Shown: piece after piece, positions 58,301-64,000 of the stretch
Numbering within the stretch: the stretch's first letter is position 1
Layout of the letters: the number at the start of each line of letters is the position of its first letter
Assembly: GCF_037042905.1 (NCBI RefSeq)
Contig: NC_087247.1
Span: forward strand, 64,999,420 to 65,063,419
DNA from: Lytechinus pictus
Lineage: Eukaryota; Echinodermata; Echinoidea; Temnopleuroida; Toxopneustidae
DNA length: 64,000 nucleotides
Direction of reading: 5' to 3'
Made by a program: the position numbers and the translations under genes
The notes under the pieces: generated by a model
What the model was told of the DNA's origin: nothing
Seen by the model: the letters and a program-made list of their open reading frames with translations, nothing else
Database searches by the model: none

Positions 58301-59153
58301 ACAATAGGGTCAACTTAATTGGAGCTGATATAGGTACTAGAGATGAGAGAGAGACTGCTCCTTTTCATTTTGATTTGATGAAATATCGAGAGCTTCACGC
58401 AGGTGAGGGAAACTCCCCCTCCCTGCACCCACCCTGTGGGAGCGCGCTTTGTGCGCTCTGTAAGTGTTGGCACGCTTTGAGTGCATTTACCGCCCCCTCC
58501 AAAATGAAATCCTGGCTACGCAGTAGGTTCATGCTAATATATTTTTATCTGAGACTTTTGGCATTCTATTTATATTTCAGCACTTTAACAATAATGCCAT
58601 TCAAATTCAAAAGTAAACCTTTATCAATGAAGTTCAAATAACTTCAAACTATTGAAATGGGACTGGTATGTCATATTTATTCATTTTCCTTTCCTGATAG
58701 TCTATGAAATAGTAACCTCCTTTGGGTAGGACATTGTAGACTTTACAGATTTTGGATGGGAAGGTGAGAAGTTGACACGCTAATCATGCGTCCCATTTCA
58801 GTTATTATGATTTTGAAATTATGTTGTACAGAATTTGCACAAAATATGAAAATTATGGTTTCATTGTTTAAATCCATCAATTAGAATGCTGATTTCTGAT
58901 CAGTAAAATGCCATTAGAATCTGGGAAGAAAACTATCTGACATAAATCATCCCCAAATTTATATAACCCATGGGTAAGGTATCCAGGGATGTGATTAGTA
59001 TATCTGTCAAAACTTACCACCAACAGTTGTCTTGAAGCCTGGATCAAACTTGCCACTAACATATCTGTGAACAAATGTAGTTTTCCCGACTAGAGAATCT
59101 CCAACAATAATAACTTTGAACAGTTTCTCCTTTACCTCATTTGCCCCATCCAT
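43252..59153 (-). CDS. RAB29: Rab GTPase, Rab29 (Rab7L1)-like, five exons
   Basis: The coding exons in order are 59,153-59,018, 53,846-53,775, 45,113-44,932, 44,324-44,203 and 43,384-43,252. All junctions are GT-AG and phases agree (1, 1, 0, 2), giving 214 residues. It is a small GTPase acting at membranes when bound to GTP. The P loop GDSLVGKT is at 18-25, the switch I Thr at 43 (TTVGVDFAL), WDIAGQE at 66-72, NKID at 129-132 and SVKD at 159-162. The C terminus Cys212-Cys213-Ser is the geranylgeranylation site. WDIAGQE with Ile instead of Thr marks the Rab32/38/29 group. DASACVIMFDVT, PVPCLLLANK and SVK favour Rab29 over Rab32/38. In other animals this group acts in Golgi, lysosome and lysosome-related organelle traffic. 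Val74 replaces the usual Phe/Tyr after QER. Introns of 8.7 and 5.2 kb are filled with transposons. Confidence 0.9.
44203..44324 (-). CDS. RAB29: Rab29-like, coding exon 4
   Basis: This exon encodes residues 131-170 and the first two bases of codon 171. It contains the Asp of NKID and the G5-like SVKD. The acceptor is TATTTCAG and the donor AA|GTAAGT. Confidence 0.92.
44932..45113 (-). CDS. RAB29: Rab29-like, coding exon 3
   Basis: This exon encodes residues 70 (split codon) to 130. It holds the switch II end, YYKDASACVIMFDVT and the run into NK. The acceptor is TTATCAG and the donor AAG|GTAAGA. Confidence 0.94.
45294..45889. mobile_element. Foldback element, 596 bp, TTAA target
   Basis: TTAA stands on both sides. 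The left end AGGACAAGTCCACCCCA mirrors the right end (inward AGGTCAAGTCCACCCCA). Inner arms pair (ATCGAAATCGGATGTAAAAT against TTTACATCCGATTTTGAT, and AAGCGAAACTTTAAAATG). Half copies lie at 2,430-2,575, 34,170-34,480 and 35,640-35,800. Confidence 0.85.
47198..50513 (+). pseudogene. hAT transposase pseudogene
   Basis: Successive frames spell a hAT-family protein. An N-terminal region around 47,300-47,470 reads AETLIANFFIEHNLPFATAD, and the exon ends at a donor-like AAAAG|GTATGT. A second exon follows AG at about 48,285, with ISTDG near 48,333, SSDNAAVMIG near 48,545, GCVCHLLHLAAEKG near 48,630 and CTRWLSLEQALERLLEQW near 48,810. The C-terminal dimerisation block ILSISHSNASDERLFSMVRK is near 50,280. 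At least five in-frame stops (for example near 48,392, 48,526, 48,614, 48,997 and 49,197), frameshifts and a 60-bp insertion (49,492) break it. No BED finger was recognised. Confidence 0.87.
49492..49551. mobile_element. 60-bp perfect foldback insertion with 9-bp duplication
   Basis: Two perfectly complementary 22-nt arms (49,492-49,513 and 49,530-49,551; left arm TAACCCAGAGAGCTCC + GGCCCG) surround a 16-nt loop. GCACAAAGG flanks directly on both sides (49,483-49,491 and 49,552-49,560). Removing 69 nt leaves the transposase frame open across the site, while the insert brings an in-frame TGA. Confidence 0.92.
51437..53120 (+). mobile_element. Helentron-like element with asymmetric inverted ends
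   Basis: AATTAGGTGATCTGTC lies at the 5' edge (51,437-51,452). Its perfect inverse lies at 53,078-53,093, 27 nt inside the 3' edge. Next to it is a hairpin with a 9-bp stem and loop CTCAT (53,089-53,111), then AAATTCTAG with T after it. The 5' copy overlaps a perfect 20-bp palindrome GATCTGTCGATCGACAGATC (51,445-51,464). Asymmetric terminal repeats plus a 3' hairpin are the hallmark of Helentron/Helitron2 and DINE-type elements. No Rep/helicase is present, so it is non-autonomous. The exact 5' base is uncertain. Confidence 0.65.
52722..52790 (+). tRNA. tRNA-like pseudogene, Lys/Ala-like
   Basis: GTGTAGCTCAGTTGGTAAGG resembles a tRNA 5' half with A box, and CTTGCAA is an anticodon loop giving TGC (Ala). 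GAGGGTTGGAACCTC has a T arm whose loop carries G for the invariant C of TTCRA. The anticodon stem is mispaired at two positions and the acceptor stem does not close. A 14-base T run follows, which could end Pol III transcription. It is probably a tRNA pseudogene or SINE head, not a working tRNA. Confidence 0.6.
53775..53846 (-). CDS. RAB29: Rab29-like, coding exon 2
   Basis: This exon encodes residues 46-69 between split codons. It contains VDFALKKIERSKQDIVRLQL and WDIA, that is, the end of switch I and the start of the DxxG box. The acceptor is ATCCATAG and the donor GCAG|GTAAGA. Confidence 0.93.
53847..54837. other. Rab intron 4 DNA, left part
   Basis: A near-duplicate of about 50 bp (GTAA(A)TAAAGAGGCTT, then GGAGGAAATTATAATTTG) occurs at 54,273-54,322 and 54,425-54,474. 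A (GAT)n/(GAG)n patch lies at 53,895-53,950 and a G run at 54,764-54,784. No gene is seen. Confidence 0.45.
54838..55646 (-). mobile_element. Family B repeat, about 165-bp monomers
   Basis: The outer ends are inverted (GTCTCGCCCAC at 54,838 and its inverse at 55,636-55,646). On the - strand it begins with the hairpin GTCTCGCCC...GGCGAGAC (55,646-55,618). About four tandem monomers of 155-170 bp follow, each with CTTTTCAACCAAACTTGG, CCTGCATGTTATGCTGCAG and AGGTCAAAGGTCA. Perfect copies of the last are at 55,141 and 55,302 (+ strand TGACCTTTGACCT). It differs in sequence from family A but has the same plan. Confidence 0.82.
56086..57562. mobile_element. Word-iterating element W2
   Basis: The ends are perfect 13-bp inverted repeats ATGGGCGATTCCA (56,086-56,098 and 57,550-57,562). 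The 14-mer GTCATGGACATTAC occurs at 56,101, 56,282, 56,471 and 57,341. A partial inverted copy ATGTCCATGAC is at 56,501-56,511. The text between words is not repetitive. No coding frame is seen. It contains a nested element at 56,645-57,322. Confidence 0.75.
56645..57322. mobile_element. Foldback element built of GAAAGACC words, TAA flanks
   Basis: The ends GGGGCCATTCCACAGA and, inward from the right, GGCCCCCATTCCACAGA are inverted, with TAA on both outer sides. The left half is dominated by GGTCTTTCA-type words and the middle by TGAAAGACCATTG-type words, so the two halves can pair. A second copy of the end (GAGCCATTCCACAGAGATG) lies inside at 57,183. Confidence 0.78.
57563..59017. other. Rab intron 4 DNA, right part
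   Basis: A + strand frame of 139 residues (58,222-58,641) lies over a GC-richer patch (GGAGCGCGCTTTGTGCGC near 58,439) that reads like a dispersed repeat. It has no domain and is not called. The rest is plain AT-rich intron. Confidence 0.4.
59018..59153 (-). CDS. RAB29: Rab29-like, first coding exon
   Basis: This exon encodes residues 1-45, starting MDGANEVKEKLFKVIIVG, with the P loop and switch I Thr43. The ATG at 59,153 gives the normal distance of 17 residues to the P loop. Upstream on the - strand an acceptor-like CTCATCTTAG ends at 59,181, so the 5' UTR probably continues in another exon. The donor is GGTG|GTAAGT. Confidence 0.93.
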
Positions 59154-59180
59154 TCCAATTCTAGCATATACAATCAGTTC

Positions 59181-61623
59181 CTAAGATGAGAAAGTCAATG
59201 GACTATTGCCAATGTATGGATTTAAACTGATTCCTGATCTGTTATTACTATTTGCATGTCTATTAGGGTAAGGCTAGAGTCACATCATGTAGTCATTGTT
59301 GAAAGAATCCAATGTTCAGCTTCTCATGATTCACTAGATGAATAAAGGCAGACAGCAAGATGGCATAAACCTGTAATGGAAGAATAGTTGGGATTAGCAT
59401 AGGGCTAGGCAAAAATAATTTAAACTATATACATGTACCTAATCTCACTGGCATTTCAGATGGTGGGTTCATTGGAGGCCATGGATTCCCTAGAACTTTC
59501 AAGACCAAGAAAAAAAGAGTATAGGAAACATATGGCTGTCTCAAAACTGTTCACTCATTACACCACTGCTTAGACTAGAGTCTTAATAGAACTGATAAAT
59601 TGTCTGTGATTAAAATATTTATTTCAATGCCGTATCCATTCACCCTCATTGCGAGGTTAATATAACTAAATCCAGTGTTGTCGCAATGGCTTCCGGAGTG
59701 TTGATAAAAACACTCTTTCACTCAGGAGGGCAACATTTGCCAAATTATCCTGAGTTACCTTGTTACCTTGAAGGCCACACCATTCTATCATGGCACATAT
59801 ATAAATGTACAGAAGTGGTGTGGCAAAGTAAAGGAGGTCCATGGGACCCATTTAAAAACTTGGGATGTATTTTTCTCTTTATGGACACATAATGCAGTGT
59901 TTGCAGTCTGTCGACTCAAATTTCAGCTGACTTTAAATTTTGAGTGGCTATAGTTGGCAGCATTTTAAATAAACTGCTGAGGTAAAAAAATAATCTATAA
60001 AATACACATGCAGATGGATCTTCTGTATATAGCCTAGAAGACCTGAGATCTATAAGTTTACTGTATGATGGTGGTCCCCCATATATATATATATATATAT
60101 ATCTCATAAAAATTTTTAAAGAAATATATGATTTTCTTGGAAAAAACCTCGGGCAGTCATTTTCAAATTGAACAAAAAATGGTGCCCCATGTCTGCGCAC
60201 CAATTCACTTTGCATGCGATTCAGGGATTTTGATGAGAAAGGCTGCATTTTGAGGCTGTTACAAGAAATGCCCAAATTTCATTATTTTTCCACCATTTTG
60301 AATCAGATCTTTTGATGAATATCTGTCTATGTATTGCATGTGTAAAGTTTGTGTTCGTTGCGTATCTTCATTTACTAGAATCACGCAAATACGTGTGTGC
60401 ACAGACAAGGGGGACTGCACAGACTTGGGGGAACTTGCCATATGATTTTTTTTCTATGATTGATATAGACCTACATGTAATAAATATAACAAAGATTAAT
60501 ATTGGATATATTGCCTATTTCATTAAAGTGGAAGGAAAAAAACCGCCAGTATGTTATTCGTAGTTATAGTATCATGACAATTGGCGTTCCATACATCATA
60601 TACGTGTGTTGTGTTTACGATTGATGCTTTGTATTTTATGCTGAACGTTGACTTGGTCACGGTTATATAAAGCTCAACCCAAATAACGTTACTTGGTCTT
60701 CTTGGATCGTCCGACGTTTCACCTTTTGTTGTTCTTGCGCAGAACAAAACAAAACACTAAATGCCCCCACTAAACTCACGGACTTAGCCACCCTGTGGCA
60801 TAGATAGGTTGTTACCCCAGGGGGCCAGTCAAATGTACTGCTGTACACATGCATGGCCAAATTATTTCCAAACACCCCCTAAACAAGTTTTTCGCAGGCT
60901 TTATTTACACATTTTTTGCCCCTAAACAAGTTGTCGCCAGAATATGACCCCAAGGGAAAAAGCTTGTGGGAAATAAACATACCCTAAACATGTTTGGTTA
61001 GTCTTAAAAAAAAAAGCTTTGGAAAAAAGAACAAACTCTAAACAACTTTTAACCTGAAGTTCTAACTCGATCTGTACAGGGACTCAATGCCAATATGTTT
61101 AAGTATTAAGTTCGGATAAACCAAGGAAATGGGAGTTGCGTGATAGCTGAAGTAAGTCACTGCTTTTTTTCCTTTTAAGTTTATTTTTGTCTGTTTTGGT
61201 GCATTTAAGGCCAAAACAGAATATTAATCTTTATTTTGGTCCAGTTCTATGTATTTTCATGAAATAAAGACAAAAATCATAGAGCCCCGTCAGGTTTTTT
61301 TTTTTTATTGTTAACCCCCTAAATAAAATATGGTGGCTGCACAATCGCGAGCCGTCTGTGTATGAGGAGAAATAAAATAATTTAAAAATCTTTAAAAACT
61401 CCTCGAAACAGACGGCTGCCAGCTGGCTACATTACAGACTGCGAGCAAGTTGGTCTATTCGTATCTAACTCCGGTATGTAGACTCTATGTAATATGGCTA
61501 GACTCAACATAACCCAGGGAGCTCCTAGTCTTGATGACGCAATGATGATGACTTTTTAAATACTGTCATATACTTCTTCATCATTGACGTCTTGACACTC
61601 TCTCCATAGAGAAGGTCCAAAAC
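59181..61623. other. 5' flank of the Rab gene, no further gene
   Basis: 5' UTR exon(s) of the Rab gene should lie here but cannot be placed. An acceptor-like CCATTACAG read on the - strand ends near 59,371. An AT microsatellite lies at 60,080-60,103. 60,820-61,060 repeats CCCCTAAACAAGT words and is a decayed relative of the 42,302-42,856 element. The frames here lack motifs. Confidence 0.45.
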
Positions 61624-61654
61624 AAAGATGGATTTCCCTAGGAAATCCATCTTT
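61624..61654. repeat. Perfect hairpin, 14-bp arms
   Basis: The arms AAAGATGGATTTCC and GGAAATCCATCTTT are separated by CTA. It could be a short cruciform or the centre of a small palindromic element. No function can be assigned. Confidence 0.85.
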
Positions 61655-61853
61655 TAAAACATAAATGAAGTTAAATTTATGAATTTTATTGATTTCTACA
61701 CCTTCCTACACCTAATGCGTAGGAAGGTCTCAAAAAATCTTCGGTAAAAATGATACAAAATGAAGGTTTCTTACCAGATTGATGTCGCGTAGACCCCTTG
61801 ATCCACATGTAAACAACGCAAATACATGTACAATGGCGTCGACCCTTGAACCG

Positions 61854-62046
61854 CATATGTATTACGTACTTCTGATAAGCAATGCCGTTTTGAAGAACAA
61901 TTTATAGATAAAACATTATTTCACGAATATTAAAATTTATTGCGTGATTATAAATAATTAGTTTAATATTGCTAACAATAATGTTTTATCTATAAATTGT
62001 TCTTCAAAACGGCATTGCTTACCAGAAACAGTACGTAATACATATG
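61854..62046. mobile_element. Foldback MITE, 193 bp, arms of about 70 bp
   Basis: CATATGTATTACGTACT starts the left arm, and the right arm ends with its inverse. AGCAATGCCGTTTTGAAG and AACAATTTATAGATAAAACA pair perfectly between arms, and small gaps are only near TCTGATA/CCAGAAAC. The centre is AT-rich. No target duplication is clear. Confidence 0.85.
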
Positions 62047-62059
62047 GTCATTTTCAAAC

Positions 62060-62426
62060 GTGTGTGACACGACAATTGGAGAGAGTTCAGGGCTCATATC
62101 TTTAAACTTAAAGGTTATGAATCAATCATGACTACCCTATTATGTACAATGCAGGACTGACATGGGCCACTACCAGTTTGATTTGAATGCTACAATTTGT
62201 TTAGTAGATATGATTGAAAAATGATGCGTGAGTGACACAACAAATTTTGGACATGGGTTTCTGACCATTATCACTTATGATTGGATTCGTGCCCAAGTAG
62301 CGGTCCAGGAGTACTGTGAGTACCCATACATGTACATAAATAGTGTACCTATCTAGCACATATAGTCAGAATCAATCAAACCTATGGAAAATGGTGCCCT
62401 CCTATATACCGTGAGTGACACGACAA
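62060..62426. repeat. Word-iterating region W3
   Basis: The 17-mer CGTGAGTGACACGACAA or a near variant occurs at 62,060 (GTGTGTGACACGACAA), 62,227 and 62,410, all in one orientation and 167-183 bp apart in otherwise unlike sequence. Terminal repeats like those of W1 and W2 were not found, so its extent is unknown. Confidence 0.55.
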
Positions 62427-64000
62427 GTGCAAAAATACAACATTTATCTCAACAACGAAAGTATTTTTGGCATGATTTACAAGAGTTAAATCCCACGAAA
62501 CCAAAAAACAAGCTTAATTACATAACACCTGCGGCTGCCTTTTCAAAGTTGATAATGTGTCATCCTAATGATTTATTCTTGGTTTATGGTCATATTTGCC
62601 CATCAACTCACATTCCCTATGCCATACCGCATTATTGTCACACTCGGGCTTCTACCACTCTCCTCTTTGGAGGAGGAGGCACTTGAAGGAGGTGTTATGT
62701 GGTCTTGGCATTGACATCAACTCAAACATTCTTTTTGTGGCCTGATTTCATTCAAAACTTTAACTCTTTATCTGTATTTGACAGTTTACGGGTTTACAAT
62801 TCAGCATCCACAAATGATGGAATATTTTTTCCTTGTAAGAAAGGTATTCTCAATAGTCACTCGCACCATCTGGCATGGTTTGGTAGCCAATTATGTCATG
62901 TATGACTCCTTTCTCTTGAAATATTGGATTACAATATTATCCTCCTTAAATATTTTAGGCCTTGTCCAAATAAGACTTGGCAGCTTCAATGTCTTTTTTT
63001 GTACACTGTACCAAACCACAGTTACTTGGCTGCACACTTCAGATAGATAAATCCGTGAGAAACTTTAATAGGGATCAAGTTCAACTCATCAAGCATTGGT
63101 TTTCTCCTGAACACTGCTTGTATGTGGACCCCTCCAAAGGCACTGTACCAAAATTCAGAGTTATGATTTTTTAGCAGGAATCTTGCAAACTGTTTTTCAT
63201 TGCTAATTATCATATCTGATAATAAACCAAACCACGAGTAATACATGGAAAGCCACAAGGTGAAAGATGCATATTTAGTACCTGATTCTTGCAAAAAGCC
63301 ACAGCACAGTCTGTTTAGTATTACCTACATGTACAACTTCATATCATTAGCCTTTCCTTTGATGAGGATCATGAGCCCTTGGATGTTACACTGAAATTCA
63401 ATTCAGGATCCCCAACCATCAAATACTCCCCCTATACCTCTATAGCTTTTTCCCACAAGGTCCAGCTCAGTTCTAACCAGGGTAACCCCCAAGAAAAATT
63501 GATCTACATGAAAGCAAGGCAACTCACCAAAGTTGCTTAAATGCAAATTTTCGGTCTTGGTTGGGACTTGTTGGTACCTACCTAATTTACTCAATCAATT
63601 TTTGTGTGTAATGCAAATCTGCTCCGAACCCACATTGGCCCGCTCACGGTAGTTTGCTGTGTAGACCCTAGTTCATCACTAGGGGTATGAATGGTGGCCG
63701 AACAAAGAATGATTTTGAACCAGGCATGTAGCTACTTCAAGCAATATCCAGAATGCTCTTTAAATCTCAGTGTATTCTCACCTGAGATGTTCTTGCAAAA
63801 AATTTGTTTATTTCATGTCCTCGAACACATGCTTTGTGGCAAAAAAGGTTAATTTTAATTAATCAGAAGGAAAGGGGTTTTTCTGATTTTGAAAGAATGT
63901 TTGGTGTTCACAGAGATTTCTTCATACTCTTTTCTACCATAAGAATATTTTATCAATTTCTGCAAATTTCAAAATAAGATCCCTGACCTTGTTACATGTA
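62427..64000. other. Intergenic DNA, no feature seen
   Basis: The frames reach at most 100 residues and lack motifs. GGAGGAGGAGG-like simple sequence lies near 62,668. No paired ends or RNA genes are recognised. Confidence 0.4.

Noticed and set aside
58222..58641. 139-residue + strand frame
   Set aside because: It covers a dispersed-repeat-like GC-rich patch inside the Rab intron. No motif and no splice-compatible partners.
62384..62686. 100-residue + strand frame
   Set aside because: It begins within the third word of W3 and has no recognisable domain.

Overview
The window looks like a piece of an animal nuclear genome, most likely an echinoderm such as a sea urchin or a relative. This is an inference. 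It rests on AT-rich non-coding DNA, genes split by kilobase-long introns with GT-AG junctions, a tRNA-derived SINE of a type I associate with echinoderms, and many dispersed elements carrying the AGGTCAAAGGTCA core. There are no bacterial-style operons and no CRISPR arrays.

Only two host protein genes can be supported, and they converge. On the + strand (14,169-27,991) a five-exon gene encodes a 405-residue protein: a disordered N-terminal half with a DSGIGS phosphodegron-like motif, then a long charged coiled coil. I do not recognise the family. On the - strand (59,153 down to 43,252) a five-exon gene encodes a complete 214-residue Rab GTPase of the Rab32/38/29 group. It is closest to Rab29 (Rab7L1), with every G box and a C-terminal Cys-Cys present. 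Splice phases agree at every junction of both genes.

The rest is mobile or repetitive DNA. 0-8 kb: a tRNA-Thr-like SINE and three unrelated tandem arrays (an 8-bp unit, a 56-bp unit switching to 26 bp, and an alternating 110-bp unit). 10.4-13.7 kb: a Ty3/gypsy-type LTR retrotransposon remnant with a tRNA-Leu-type primer site, intact gag, a GGGAAAC frameshift site and a protease. Its reverse transcriptase start is split by a 945-bp Mutator-like element with 9-bp target duplications, a helicase fragment and GCGAAGC mini-hairpins in its ends. 15.8-42.9 kb: introns and intergenic DNA packed with foldback elements. Target duplications are visible for several (TTAA, TTA, TA, 6 bp, 8 bp), and one TTAA insertion has an empty-site paralogue next to it. 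46.2-53.7 kb, inside a Rab intron: nested insertions, including a 4.3-kb hAT transposon carrying a dead transposase that is itself hit by a 60-bp foldback with 9-bp duplications, and a Helentron-like element with asymmetric terminal repeats.

The most unusual pattern is a set of elements at about 20.4-22.7, 40.05-40.5 and 56.1-57.6 kb, perhaps also at 62.1-62.4 kb. The first three share ends of the type ATGGGCNATTCCA. Each element scatters its own private 14-17-nt word several times through unrelated sequence (GTAACGTGAGTAACC, GTCATGGACATTAC, CGTGAGTGACACGACAA). I know of no described element class built this way.
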